Source: Brachionus plicatilis
Lineage: Eukaryota > Rotifera > Eurotatoria > Ploima > Brachionidae
Assembly (NCBI GenBank): GCA_010279815.1
Contig: QEOQ01000214.1
Span: forward strand, 1,316,012-1,380,011
DNA length: 64,000 bases
Direction: 5' to 3'
This document shows positions 36,301-48,937 of this stretch, in pieces. Position 1 is the first letter of the stretch. Each line of letters begins with the position of its first letter. Both the position numbers and the translations under genes were made by a program. The notes beneath the pieces were generated by a model. It was not told the DNA's origin. It did not search any database and saw only the letters and a list, made by a program, of their open reading frames with translations.

Positions 36301-39300
36301 CTGATGATGGTACAATCAGATGTTTTCCATTTCTCAGATCATATGGTAAATTTCAAACTTAGTTGGTTTTTAATTTTTCGGTTAAAATCGGTGAATTTTT
36401 TAATTTAAAAACTTTTAATCAATTTATCAAAAAAAGATAATAAAAAAATTGAAATTTATTTATTAAATTTTTTCTGTCCTAAAGTATGAGGAAAGTGTGG
36501 AAATGAGACGAGAGTTGAAAAAAGCAGCGGACAAACTTCGTCTTAAACTTCAAAATCTTGAGGAGCAAATAATCGACAATCAAAACAAGCATACAATCGA
36601 AAAAAACAACTGGGAATCCCAGCGAGTTCAATTTATAAGCCAGAACAATAAAGTAAGCAATAATAAAAAAAATAATAAAATAAAATATTTATATTATTAA
36701 ATAAATTTTTAGTTGGAAGAACAACTGTCCAAGTTGTCCACTTTGAAGCGATCTAAAAAAGAAATTGACTTTGCATGGGACAAGGAACGACGTGAATTTT
36801 CAAATCAAATTCAAATCCTGGAAAACACCATTGCTGATTTGCAGTCTCAATTAGCCACCAAAAATTCCAATCCAAATAATTCTATGATGGATCATATGGC
36901 TCAAAATGACAAGTTACAGTCTTTGCATGGAGAAAATGAATTTTTAAAAAACAGAATTCGCGAGGTAAGCTTCGGACAAAAATTTTATTTTTTATTTTTT
37001 ATTTTAATTTTGTTTCAGCTTGAAATAATGCTTGACGAAATGGATCATGTCAGACGCTTTTTGTTCGATCTAAAAGATGCCTATGACACTGATCGACTCG
37101 ATTGGATTTATGCTAAAGAAGAATTTAAAAATCAAATTGAAATGAAAGAAAATCTTTTGATTGATTGTAATATGAAGCTGAACGAGCTTCTAAGTGTGGT
37201 AATTATTTTTTTAATAATAAATATTTTTTTTAAAAATTCATGGGTAGAGAATTTGGGGATTAAATTTCATCATTAAATTTTTACCTTGTTAAAAAACCTT
37301 GTTAATTTAAATTTTTATAAATATTTCATTTAAAATAAATTTTGACGTTTATGTCAAATGACCATAAAATTAAGTTATTATTCTAAAATTAATATAAGAA
37401 AAAGTTTTAATTTAATTATTTAAAAATAATTTAATTTAATGCATTTCACTTGGTTGCAATTAAACATGGTTTGCTTAGCAAGAAAAAAACAGTTATAATC
37501 GAGATCAAATTTATAATAAACATATTCTTTTTAATTAATTAAAATTAAAGATAAAAATTAATTGTCAGACAAATAAAATTTTATTTACAGCGTGCCATAT
37601 TATAAACTTTAGTTAGACATGTTATTTTTGAGTCTAATAACCTCCGATGGACTCGATCAATCTCAATGAGAATTTTATAAATTAAAGCTAGATTAGATTT
37701 TTTTTCAATTTTTTGGACTCTTTTTGTTAATAAATTTTATTAAAGGATTCAAATTTTAAAAATATAATAAATTAATATGTCTGATACAACAACAAAAAAA
37801 ATACATGATATTTATTAATAAATCAAATCGATCAATCCTAATGATGATTTTTTTATCTCTTTGAACTTTATATCCTTCTTGAGCTTTTTACTGATAGCTA
37901 AATTTAAATCAACAATCGTTATTTTTATTCTAAAATCGATTTTTAAATAATTGATAATTATTTTCTATTTTTTTAGGAATTAAATAAAAGCTATTAATTT
38001 CCTAGATATTTTTTTGAATACATTTTTCGAATTAAATTACAAACTAGATTTAGATTACAAATATTGTATTATTCATCTGATGAAAATTATTTTTTTTTAA
38101 CATTATTTAAAAATTAAATTCAACTCGGATGATATGATATTTTTAAAAATTGATTGATTATTTTAGGAATATTGAACAAAATAAAAATTTTGAAATGCTT
38201 TAAAATTAGAAAATAGGGCTATTTTAGTCAAAAAAATTATTGATGTTTAGCACTGAAAAAACTTGATTACATTCAAAAATCTGACAATTTTTTAAGATTG
38301 GTTTTAATGACAAAATTAAAAAAAATTAAATTTTTCATTTATTTTTTTTATCCATTTTTTTTTAAATATTATTCAATTGAGAATTTATAAACCCTTAATG
38401 AAAAAGTTAAATGCTTAATAATAAGGGCTTTTTCAACCAACTGGTCTGGAAAACAAATGGAATAAGTAGAAGTATTAAATTCATGAATTTTTTTTTCTCA
38501 AAAATTGAAATTTAAATTAGTTTAATTACAATAGTCTCTGGAAAATACAGTTAAGCATTAATAAGATTTTTAAAATCAAGTCAAAAAATTCTAATTAGAA
38601 TTTATTGGCGGATTTATTATTACCTTTTTATGTCAAGAAGCTTATCGAACTTTAATCAAACATTTCTTTTAAAAATAATTGAAAGATTAGGAAAGCAAAA
38701 ATTAGACTTTTATAAAATCAGAATCGAAAATTCTAGGTATTTTAATTTTTATTTCTCATTTTTAAATAATTATGTCTATTCCAAATTTTTGACAATTAGA
38801 GAACTTTTTCAAAAATTCTATTGATCGTGAATTTAGCAAACAAAAATTTTGAGTAAAATATGAGTTAGTAGGTGCCGACAAATTTAAAAATATTTTTAAA
38901 AAACTGGAATTAAGTTAAAATATTTGAAGAAATGTAAACTTTTTTTAATAAAATTATAAAATTAATTTATTAAAAATAAGTATTAAATAAAAATACTTTA
39001 ATCGAAATTTTTAATCAAAAAATTGGCGAAATTTGGTAATTTAAGGAATTACCGAATCGCTTCCTATGTGGTCATCAGTACGAATCTTTTCTTAGTTACT
39101 TGGAGAAAATTTTTCTTTTTTTATTTTTCTGAGCTTAAATTAATGCTTTACCAACAACTACCATGTTTCAATAAAAACTTAGCAAGAAAAAAATTTGCTT
39201 TCAAAAAGTTTTATTAATTTATAAAAATTGGTGCAACTTGTGCTGAATTTTTAATTTAAAATTAAATTCTAAGGTTCGAGCATTGTATTCAAATGAGCCT

Positions 39301-41321
39301 GTGCCTTCAAATGTATTTGGAATCGGCTGTGGAAAAGACTCGATTAGTCTAGAATCCACCAAATCGAGCAAACATCAATCATTGAACAATTTAGTTGGCG
39401 GCACGTCTACTTTGCTCGATTTAAAATTTGGTTCCCTAGAACCGGATCAAAACGGAGCTAAAATGATTAATAATCAATACAAATATTTGAATAATGAAGA
39501 CAACCCTGATTTAAAAATTATTGATGATTTCAGGGATCGAACCGATTTGGAGAACGAATTCGATCAAGTATTTTAAATTTTATTATAAACTAAAAAATTT
39601 ATTTTAAAATTAAATAAAAAAAAATGAAAAAATTAACTTTTAATTATTGAAAATTTTAGGCATTCAAAAAAATAAACCGAGTCAAAGACAATTTGGGTAC
39701 TCATAAAAAATTCATGGACATTGTCAAATCGTAAGCCTCAATTAAAAATTTAATTAAAAAAAAAATTTAAAATTTAATACAAAAAATAATTAAAATAAAA
39801 TTTTAAATTTAATAAAAAATTTAATTAAAAAAAAAATTTTAAATTTATTTATGAAGAAAATCAATGAAAGCTTTGAACCGAAAATCATCGATCACCAGCC
39901 TGCCATTGAGTAGCGAACCAGGCCAGCATGAATCTCGCTGTTCAGTCCCACCGGAAAACAAATTTGCTCAATCAGCTCCGTCGGCGCCAAGGGCCAAGTC
40001 AGTATCGAAAGAGCCTGGCTCGCGGGACAGCTCAGTATTTGCACCTAGCCGATTTTTTTCGCTTGGGCGACGCTTTGCCAAGATCCGATTCAGCTCCAGT
40101 TCACAGCCACCACCTCCGGACAAATGCCAGCCAAGCGAACCAACAAATTTAAAGAACAAAAAAAGCTCCAAGTTGGCACAGTCTCAGCAAATTGTTCCAG
40201 CCACGCCAGAAGAGGAGAAAAAAAAAAATCTGCGAGAGCGAGCGCTGAGTCCGTCAAAAATTTTACGCAGCCTAAGACCGCGCTCTCCATTCAACCGAAC
40301 AAGCCGAAACATCAAAGCAAGCAGTCTGGCGCCCACCACCACCACCACCATTGGAACTTCAGAGGACATCAGTGGCAAAAACAAAAGCTTCACTGTTCAC
40401 ATGACCGGCTCGGCAGAGCAACCATCACCACCGGCACCATCTCTCCAAGTCAAAAAGGAATCAATAATGAGCGCATCGTACCACTCTGGCACTGACCGAC
40501 TTGTCCGCGCCAACACGGCCCAACCTGGTGAAAAATGCTTGAGCTCCTCTTCCACTGACAAGGCCAAATCTCTTTCATGTGAATTCATTGACAATCAGTC
40601 CACTACCTCATCAATTCAGAGCTCAAAACACAACAATGGCCTTAAGCTAGTCAACCAAACATTGGACGAGTATGACGAGCTGGACAACACTTCGGTCATC
40701 ACCGCATCTTCCATGTCTACCAAGGACGGTCCAGCTGAGTGCAAGAACACGGTGAGAAAATTCACCGGTCTCACAAACGCTTCATCTAAAGTGGAAATGT
40801 TGAGGAAAAATTTCATGGAAAACCAAAGCCAGTCGCAAAACAGCGAAATTGTCAAGAGTGTCAAGTTTAAAGAGCCGGAAAAGTCCGGCTCGGAGACAGA
40901 TGAGGCGCCCAAGAGTGCGGAAAAAAAGTCCCGATTCGAAGAATCGGGCGGAAAAATGAACTTTTTGAGTCAACAAAGACTTAAGACTTCGACAAGTAGC
41001 AACAATGTGGACAAGCCACCTAAGGGTCCTGTGCAAACGTTTAATCTTAGAGGAAGATTTACGTCAAACAAAGCTAAAACAATTGATTTTCCGGACTTGC
41101 TGCAGAGCGCCTTGGAGTCCGCATCGAACCAAAAGTCAAAAAGCACTCTATCCAATGGCAAGCCCATACAGTCCATTTTGAGAAGATCAGAGACTCCGCC
41201 AAGTTCCAAAAGCAATTGTAGGCAACAGTCGGTCGAGTCCAACGACTCGACCAGAGAGACTAGCATCGAAAAATTGATGAGGACCACTTCAACTTCCAGG
41301 CCTTTGATGTTCAATAATTAA
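24368..41321 (+). CDS. SOGA/MTCL-family microtubule-associated coiled-coil protein
   Basis: Fifteen-exon model: 24368-24737, 27967-28433, 28483-28583, 31005-31419, 31473-31608, 32940-33034, 33092-33932, 33986-34143, 34211-34339, 36485-36652, 36713-36964, 37019-37198, 39274-39567, 39660-39730 and 39857-41321. Every junction is GT...AG and in phase, giving 1713 codons plus stop. Exon 2 carries the SOGA signature (IRNEMDELQDQFRLDDADEF, then AAKNCRILQFKLRKLEKRN). Exons 2-12 are almost continuous coiled coil, with an SSDSGYERGR linker in exon 4 and FLFDLKDAYDTDRLDW in exon 12. The 488-codon last exon is Ser/Pro/basic and presumably disordered. Vertebrate relatives (MTCL1, SOGA1/3) crosslink microtubules or act in autophagy; which role applies is unknown. 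An in-frame TGA precedes the ATG, and a strong acceptor (TTGTTGCAG, ending 24300) implies an upstream 5' UTR exon. Confidence 0.9.
26116..26460 (-). pseudogene. LINE reverse-transcriptase C-terminal fragment
   Basis: The open frame reads LFSIKRLFFLSTSVKVQFFK then FILPYFDYFTALLCYFYKE. This is the post-catalytic 'thumb' region of jockey/CR1-type LINE reverse transcriptases (usual form: ...FxxFVRPxLEYxxxxW...). Open coding extends upstream to about 26455. It lies antisense in SOGA intron 1. No catalytic core, no endonuclease and no clear 3' tail remain, so it is a short relic. Confidence 0.75.
27205..27615 (+). repeat. Dispersed repeat, copy A (SOGA intron 1)
   Basis: Recurs in inverted orientation at 47295-47665. 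Shared words in order are GATGTRTCAATTCATAG, AAATTAATAAAAT, AAACAAAACTCATRGAAT, then RTCCCTTTAAAAAAATTC and CTATGAAATAATYRT. Non-coding and probably an old DNA transposon or LINE fragment; termini are not resolved. Confidence 0.6.
27660..27856 (-). CDS. Candidate terminal exon of an unknown gene inside SOGA intron 1
   Basis: After an acceptor-like AATTATTTAAG, 65 codons run open on the minus strand to a TAA. Residue usage is non-AT-driven (for example GRVIYEKPSCKDLLNEGQVS and KLPVEQMRDFFCNKAFTF) and there are four cysteines. This is far less lysine/asparagine/phenylalanine-biased than random frames here. I recognise no family. It may be a nested gene's last exon or a transposon-derived piece. 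No upstream partner exon was found. Confidence 0.35.
28798..29428. mobile_element. Nested inverted repeats in SOGA intron 3
   Basis: An outer pair, TTTTTTGGTAGCAGCTAATT at 28801 and its complement near 29405-29428, brackets about 630 bp. Inside it a closer pair (28829-28905 and 28970-29046) contains AAAGTAGTTCCTA and its complement TAGGAACTACTTT. The second pair makes a near-palindrome of about 218 bp. It looks like a MITE, or a MITE nested within another; no clean target-site duplication could be fixed. Confidence 0.6.
38617..38771 (+). repeat. 155-bp segment duplicated at 43944-44101
   Basis: Within SOGA intron 12. It matches 43944-44101 with only about three substitutions (landmarks: AAGCTTATCGAACT, GAAAGATTAGGAAAGC, GAATCGAAAATTCTAGG). 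Borders are abrupt on both sides, so the copy is recent. Its partner sits directly at the 3' end of a LINE. Confidence 0.85.
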
Positions 41322-41879
41322 ACAACGAATTTATGTTGGCTTTCTTTTTCTTTTTTGGTCAAGGCTCTGTACCACCCTTTAATCTAGGAAATTATTTAAG
41401 CTATTTAAGCAGAATAGCTCAATGTCCCCATACCCAAATGAGTCTTGAGCGCTAATTTTACTTTTTGTAAATATTCTTTGAGCGGGAAGTAAAATTTTTG
41501 GTTAAATATTAAAAAGTAGATTAAGCACTGGTTCTTCCATTCGAATGTCTTGATTTTTTTTGTTTCTCTTTTATTTTCTTAAATCTATTTCAAATGACAA
41601 ATAATTGATAATGCACCTGTTGATCGATTTAATCGTTGGGTGATTAAGTTCTACTTTTACATGTTTTTTTTTTTTTTTTTTTTTAAAAATTTTGAGTATT
41701 TCTATTGCTGGTCAATTTAGCACTGAATTTAAATGTTTTGCCGAAGCCAAAGTTTGTTTGCCTTACGGTAATAATATTTGCCAAGAGAATTTGACTCTTC
41801 TTATTTTATCAATGATATATTTATATCACCGATTATTTATGAAATTTTTAATAAATTTTTATCTAAAAATATTTTTTTG

Positions 41880-42600
41880 ATTTTATTTTGAAATTTAAAA
41901 AAGTGTCTTTTTTTACAGTTTTATTGTTAACCAACGGACAAGTGTCCATATCAAAAAAAGACTGATTGAAAATATAATTGAAATGTTATAAAAAATTTTA
42001 AAATAAAGTTAGTTAATTTTAAAATTTAATGTTTAAATTTTTTCCAAAAATGTTTTATAAAGATCTGTGAAAATTAAATTGATGTCTTTGTAATCTTAAA
42101 TTTATAAAAGAAAATAATCCATAAGTAATAATCATTTCTATAGAAAGAAAATTATTTCATTTTATTTTCTTTTACTGCTATGTTTTTTTTTTATTTAATA
42201 AAATAATCGTGCAAATTTAATAAAAGAAAAACAAACCAAAACATTGCTTCTATTAAAAGCCCAGAATTTGGCAAATTATATTATTTTACGTAATTCTACA
42301 TACTATGTTAAGTAAATCATACAATAATCTTATGCAATCTGAAGCCAAAATAAGTCGGTAAGGTTAGTATTTTATGAAAAAAACTACGTAAGCTTACATT
42401 AAAATACGTAGCTTTTAGTAAAACCTTTCCAAAATGCTTACGGCCAAAATAAATAAGTTTTTGATAAAAAACAAAAATTGAAATTTTTCAAAATTTTTTA
42501 TTATTTATTATGAAAAATTAAAAAAATTCAAGATAAACTTTTTTTCCAAATCTTTACGTGAAAATCCACATTTTTCGGAATAATTTAGTAAAATATTTTA
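41880..42600. other. Non-coding stretch downstream of SOGA
   Basis: AT-rich. A loose palindrome around 42290-42440 uses TACGTA words (TTACGTAATTC, ACTACGTAAGC, TACGTAGCTT). No coding frame was recognised. Confidence 0.4.
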
Positions 42601-42639
42601 ATAACTGATCAAAACAACATTCAAAGTTATTTAAATATG

Positions 42640-43947
42640 TCAAGGATGTGATGGTCAGGGATGTGATGTTGGAACACCTTATTAATAACGACCTGATCAC
42701 CAAGGAACAACATGGTTTTGTACAAAACAAGTCTTGTATCACGAATCTCCTGGAGACTATGGATACGATAACGGATGCCTTTAACAATGGCCATCAAACC
42801 TTAGTTGTCTTTTTAGATTTTCAGAAGGCCTTCGATAAAGTATGTCACGAGTCACTCCATTTCAAGCTGAAGCAACTGGACTTCTGCCAAGAACTAAGGA
42901 ACTTGATAAGAAGTTATCTGAGCGGTAGGAAGCAAAGAGTTGTGATTGGTGACAGCTACTCGGAATGGTAACCTGTAACCAGTGGAGTCCGTCAGGGGAG
43001 CGTCCTCGGACCTCTCCTCTTCGTCATCTTCATAAATGACATGCCGGCATTTGTCAATCACATTATCAAGCTTTTTGCAGATGACAGCAAACCTATCGGG
43101 GTGATTAAAAGACCTAGACGCTCTTGTCGACTGGGCCAATGAATGGCGTATGTTGTTTCACCCGGATAAATGCAAAGTCATGGAAATAAGTAAGAAAAGC
43201 TGTACTAGACCACAACTCACCATGGAAAAGACAGATTCCTCAAACAGACACGTCCTGGAATATACTGAAATGGAACGTGACCTTGGCATTATGTTATCCT
43301 CCAACTTGAAATCGGAGAACCAGATATCGAATGCGGTGTCAAAAGCAACAAGTGTACTAAGTATCCTTAGAAAGACATTCAAATGCTGGACACCGACCAT
43401 CTTCAGAACCCTCTACACCACCTTTGTCCGCCCACATCTAGAATACGCCGCTGTGGCCTGGTCACCACATCTAAGGAGAGACATCACCTCCATAGAGAAT
43501 GTCCAAACGAGAGCTACCAAACTGGTCAAACAATTTAAAAACTTTGACTACAGTGAGAGACTGGTGAAACTAAATCTGACCTCCCTGGAGGAAAGGAGGA
43601 GGAGAGGTGATCTTATTCAATTCTATAAATGTTACACAGGCACCAACATTGTAAACTGGCACATAGCCCCGTCTGTCAAAGTCAACTGTAGAACAAGAAG
43701 AAGCTCCAAAAAGCACAGCTTTGTCCGACCAGTCCCAGCCAACAGCCAACTAAGAGAGCACTTTTTCACTTATAGAGTGACTTTGCCATGGAACGCCCTA
43801 CCCCAAGAGATCGTACAATCCATATCCGTCAACCAATTCAAGAATAGACTAGATAAGTACAGACGTAAGGAGAAACCTACCATGGATGAAGTCCTGAGGC
43901 TCGGTAGAATCGATACGAGGGAATGGTGAACTAAGGAATATTATTAT
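42640..43947 (+). pseudogene. 5'-truncated, broken LINE reverse transcriptase
   Basis: Jockey/CR1-group reverse transcriptase in order: EQHGFVQNKSCITNL, VVFLDFQKAFDKV (first catalytic Asp), then [20 protein letters not shown] and LFADDSK (FADD box), then WANEW, and the thumb RPHLEYAAVAWSP...RRATKL-type block ending near 43929. An in-frame stop follows SYSEW near 42970, and the frame shifts near 43105 before WANEW. The endonuclease and ORF1 are missing. The 3' end is followed by TATTATTATTACC. Non-functional, but recent enough that the domain order is clear. Confidence 0.92.
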
Positions 43948-44101
43948 TACCTTTTTATTTCAAGAAGCTTATCGAACTATAATCAAACATTTCTTTTAAA
44001 AATAATTGAAAGATTAGGAAAGCAAAAATTAGACTTTAATAAAATCAGAATCGAAAATTCTAGGTATTTTAATTTTTATTTCTCATTTTTAAATAATTAT
44101 T
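43944..44101 (+). repeat. Duplicate of SOGA intron 12 segment
   Basis: Second copy of 38617-38771, directly abutting the LINE 3' end and followed within 10 bp by the (ATT)n tract. The arrangement could be a 3'-transduced flank or simply a repeat that the LINE landed beside. Confidence 0.85.
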
Positions 44102-44109
44102 TTGTAACT

Positions 44110-44111
44110 TA

Positions 44112-44177
<66 letters not shown>
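44110..44177 (+). repeat. (ATT)n microsatellite
   Basis: About 22 uninterrupted ATT units. LINE-group tails are often microsatellites, so this may be the expanded tail of the LINE plus transduced segment ending here. Confidence 0.95.
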
Positions 44178-44178
<1 letters not shown>

Positions 44179-44364
44179 AATAGAATTAAAATTTAAAAAT
44201 TTTGAACATTTTAAAAAGCACTATATTTTATAGTTTTATTGAAACAAATTTTTAAATTTTTTAACGAATTCTTCTCTATTTTGAATCCTTTTTAAAATTA
44301 TATTATATTTTTAAATCAATTTATTTTGCGCTACACTGTTCAAATATATTCTTCTATAAATTGT

Positions 44365-44397
44365 CTCATAAATAAATAAATAAATAAATAAATAAAA
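44365..44397 (+). repeat. (AAAT)n microsatellite
   Basis: About seven AAAT units following TTGTCTCAT. This is the same tail unit as in the LINE-tail-like repeats elsewhere in the window, but without a recognisable hairpin core. Confidence 0.8.
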
Positions 44398-45259
44398 AAA
44401 TTTCTAGACTAAAAATTATCAAAACTAAAATTTAAGATTTTGATTTTGAAAAATTCTAAATTATCTCTTTTTTTTTACTTTCTTGAAAACCACTACAGAA
44501 CTTTTTTGAAAGAAGGTCTCATGGCCAGTGTAAGAAGTTAAATTCAAAAGTTGAAAATATGTATGAATAGGCCAGTTTAGGTTTTGTTTTTAGTATAAAA
44601 TTTTTAATGGCGAAGAATTTCTTCATCAATTTAAATTAAAAAATGCAAGCAATTTTATTTTTAAATATAAAAATGAATTCATATTCTAAAATATTTGTTT
44701 GTTTGAAAATTTTAAAATTTTTAACCAAGCAAATTTTTGTCAAGATTGACTTCCCTCTCTACTTTTTCATATCTTTATATCGATTGTTGGTGCTTGGAAA
44801 ATGAAAAAAATCACTTCCACTTTCAAGCATTTTACAATTTTTCCATCTCGAGTTCAATTTCCCTCGTCCCACAAAAAATCATTTTCAAAATTAAAAAAGT
44901 TTTTTTAGAGTAATTTTAATAAAAAAGAAAGATTTTTTATATTCAAGAAGTAATTTTTTAAAGTAAATTTTAATAAGTGAAAAAAAAAATTTTGCCATTT
45001 TTAATTAAACAATTTGTTTCTAAGCATTAAAATCATATTCCAACTGAGTAAAAATTTTGTTTTTTTTTTTGTATTTTTAAATTATCAAAAGCAAGTTAAA
45101 AATTCAAAATTCCATGTTAAATCAATATTCGTGAACGATATGCATCAAAAAGGCTTTGAATTTATCACAATAAAAACGATTCCAATCTTATTTATTGTTT
45201 TAATTAAAAATTTGATAAAAAATTCTGTTACGATCCAACAAAACAATTTTTGTTGTTAA

Positions 45260-47290
45260 TTTTCCTAAACAAATATTTGCATCAGGTTTTAAATTAACTT
45301 AAAACACAACTTAAATCTTTTAAACAATTTTTGAAGCTGATTTTATTCCGATCCGAGTTCAAGCTCTCGAAAAACACTTGATTTGAGACCAATGTAAATT
45401 TTGAATGAACATCAGATAATCCATATAAATTTTGGATCATAAAAGCAAACATATTTTAATTAGCTGTTTGTAGACTTACCTTCGAGATAATTTCAAGAGT
45501 CAGTTTTATTTTAATTTACTAAATGTTGTTAATTCAGTTCTTAAATAGAAAATAATCCAAATATTTGTTTTAAAATGAATATCAGAAGAGGTCTATAAAA
45601 TAATTTAAACAATCAAGCCAATAAAAGTGAAAATTAACTTAAATTTATAGATAAATTCAATTCCACTCAGACTTGATGTTAAGTTTAAGTGCTTTTTGAA
45701 ATTTAGGCAGATATAATGTCATTTGAAAAAGATAATTTTCTGACTTAATGATTAGTTTTAATTTGTGAAACCATTGGTCGAAATTAATTCTTTCAAAATA
45801 TCAAATATAAAATTATAGATTAAAAATATATTAAACTTAAATTATGATTAAAATATTTACTAATCTTTAGCATTTTTTCTTTATGAGAAGCAATTAAAGT
45901 GCTAGAACTACTTTATTTGCACACAAAATTGAAAATTTGATAAATTAATTAAATATTTGATGTAAATATGCATTTCATTTGAAATTCAATTAAACTAAAT
46001 TTTCAATTGTAAAGAAATATTGTCCTTTTTAAAATTCAGCAATTTCATAACTACTTTTAAATTTTCAAATAAAAATTTTTTTTTATAAAATAGTAAAATC
46101 TTGCGATAACATTTATTTTATAATATAAAATCTTAATGAATAAATTAAAAATTTGGCTTAAACTTTACCCGTATTACACAAAAATGTTTTGAGGAAAATT
46201 AAAATTCTACTATAGCCCGGTACGGCTCTAAAAAACTTATTCAAGATTATCTTACTAATAATATAAGATTAACTTTTACATATTTGACAATACTGCAGAA
46301 GATTATTGGAATCATGAGATCTAAAATTTAAAATCACAGCCCAATGGACTATTTTTATTATGTTTATTATTTTTTATGACAGTAAACATATTTAGGGTGA
46401 TGAAATATTTAAAAAAAAGAAAAGTTCTTTTAGTATAACATTTTTTTGTTTTTATTTAAAATTATGATATTGGTTATAAATTATTGAATAATGAGAATTG
46501 TTAATAATTGTTTTTTTATTGAATAATGAGCAAAAGTTTTCTTTCCATTAGAAAAAATTGTCTTTAATTTTTTGCTGGTGTTAATCAATCTCTTTTTAGA
46601 ATATTTTCTCTTATCAAAAAAATTTAATCATTTGACTAAAAAGAAAGATTAAGTTTCATTCCAATCTGACAAGATCATTGATAAGTACAAATATAATAAA
46701 AATAAAGCATGATGGACTGAAACTTGGTATTCGGTCTAAATAAACACAATTTTAAATTTTATTCCCTCATCTAAAAAAATTAATTTTCCACATTTTCATT
46801 AATAAAATATATCCTTTGAAGTTTGCCGGTCACTAATAAATTCTTCCCTCCATATATCTCTGGGACGATGATACCTTCTTAATTGTCATATTGGCATCGT
46901 TTTCAATTCGTGGTTAAACGATTTCATATTAATTTTGTTTATCAGAAATTAAATAATTTTAAGACATCTTTTTTTTAATTTTATTTAAAATTAATCAAAT
47001 TGTATTTATTAAATTTCTAATTTTTATCCTCTCTAGTTTCAGAATGTGAATGAAGGACTTGATTTGTTAAACACCCCTAGACTAAAAAAATGATTATTTT
47101 CTTTTTTTAAATTTTTTCAATTAATTCTTCTAAATTGAATAGAAAATTAGAAATGAAAGAAATACAGATTGGAGATTTTAGCTGTAATGGAAAGAATTGA
47201 ATAAAAATAGAGTAATTAATAATAATTTATCATTTGTTTTGAATTTTGTATGTGTTTTATTGGTTTGACTAGGTTAGTGTTAAATTTAAA
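45260..47290. other. Gene-free AT-rich stretch
   Basis: No coding frame, promoter or repeat recognised. A small GC patch at 46205-46230 (TAGCCCGGTACGGCTC) vaguely resembles the hairpin core of the dispersed repeat but lacks its flanks. Confidence 0.5.
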
Positions 47291-47294
47291 GAAT

Positions 47295-47665
47295 TTTTTT
47301 GTAGAATAATTATTTCATAGAATTTTTTAAAGGGATAAAATATAAAAAAATAATTCATAAAAATCTCTCGTAATTTTTTACACCCAATATATTGACAAAA
47401 AAATTATTTCAAGAATTAATAGAACGTAAATATATTTTAATTTCTTCTTAAAAAACAATATTAATTTAATTTAATCTTAGTATTTTTCTATTAAAGTTTA
47501 GAATATAATTTCAATGAAAAATAATTCTATGAGCACATTTCTAAAAAATATTTTCCTACCAAAAATTATTCTATGAGTTTTGTTTGATTTTATTTATTTA
47601 TTTTTTTATTTAAATTGATTTTATTAATTTCCTATGAATTGATACATCAACGTTTAATTTTTAAA
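47295..47665 (-). repeat. Dispersed repeat, copy B
   Basis: Inverted counterpart of 27205-27615, with the same landmark order on the minus strand. Confidence 0.6.
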
Positions 47666-48121
47666 AGATTCATTCAATTCACTAACAGTAAGCTCATATT
47701 CATATCTTGTTTTATGGAATTTTATAAAAAGTTGTTAATGTCTTCTGTTATCGTTTAAAGCAATTTTTTTTTGTTTCAAAATCTTCTTTTCTATTTTCAG
47801 ATGTTTGCTTTGAATTTGTTTAATCTTTTAATTTTAAATGTTAAATAATTTTTTTAAACTGAATTGCAGGAGATCTTCATTGGACTTGCTTATAAATATT
47901 TTATTATTTAAAAAAATAAAAGTTAGAAAAAAGTTTTCCAATCATCAACAGTCAAAAGAAGATAAGCGCCTTCCTTGACATCACTTTTTTTCATTTTAAT
48001 TTGTCTATTTTAATTTACATTTACTTTTTAACTTTTATTATTATTTATTATATTTTATCTTTTTAATTATTTTTTTCAATCTAATTTTTTTAATTAATTC
48101 AATTTTTGTTTTATATTAAAT

Positions 48122-48150
48122 TCTGAAGGGGCTATAGCTCGGAACAGAAA
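48122..48150 (+). repeat. Hairpin-tail repeat copy
   Basis: TCTGAAGGGGCTATAGCTCG then GAACAGA. About 150 bp of T-rich sequence precedes it, as in most copies of the family. Confidence 0.7.
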
Positions 48151-48268
48151 CAGAATTAATAAAACAAATGTCCCTATAACTTTCTTTTTCAATATATCTC
48201 TTTTTAATTTACTTTTTATTTAATCTAACTTTTTTAACTTTATTTTGATTATTTATTCAATTTTTTTA

Positions 48269-48292
48269 CTGAGATTTAGCTCGGAACAGAAA
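48269..48292 (+). repeat. Hairpin-tail repeat copy, shortened
   Basis: CTGAGATTTAGCTCGGAACAG followed by A-rich sequence, 120 bp after the previous copy and with a similar T-rich upstream block. The pair looks like a local duplication. Confidence 0.6.
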
Positions 48293-48937
48293 AAAAATGA
48301 AGACTTTAATTTTGGATAATTCCTTTAGTAAAATAAAAATTATTAAAAGGTTAAATATCTATTAAAAATTCTTCTTATATATATATAGAAAGAGAGGCAG
48401 GACCTGGGATACAGGGGTGTTACTATAGCTTATTTTACTATTTTAATTTCTTTATTTTATTAGATTTTTGTCTTTTTTTCTGAGAGATTTTTTTTTAATT
48501 ATAATCATTAATGTTAAATGATTCATTTCTGAAAATTTTTTGGGCATATTTTTATTTCTGTTTTGAATTATTCAGAATCAAGATCTTTTATTATATTTTC
48601 ATACTTTTTTTAAATATTAAGATTACATTTTTAAAGGCCTTGAGTATTTTAACTCTGAGATTGAAGATTTTTTTTTCTTTCTTAGCTAATTTTAAGAAAA
48701 CTTAATTAGCAAGCATCTAATAGTTAAAAGGCTATTGAATTTTATGTCTTACCATTCTCCATATTTTTGCATGATGTAAAATAAATAAATATCTTTGATG
48801 ATTATTACAAATGAATCTAAAAAAACATTGGATACTAAATAAAAATATTATAAATTCTTTACAAAAAATGGGTTCTCTAATTTTTATAAGAATTTTTCTT
48901 TTTTAAATAATATTTTTCTTTTATATTTAATTTTTTT

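Noticed and set aside
38630..38824. 64-codon frame in SOGA intron 12
   Set aside because: Falls largely in the 155-bp repeat also present at 43944-44101; AT-driven residues and no motif.
41692..41880. 62-codon frame just downstream of SOGA
   Set aside because: The first 40 residues look slightly coding-like, but there is no acceptor, no family match and an AT-driven end. More likely 3' flank.
44110..44177. CRISPR-like regular repetition
   Set aside because: It is a simple (ATT)n microsatellite; there are no spacers, and the genome is eukaryotic.
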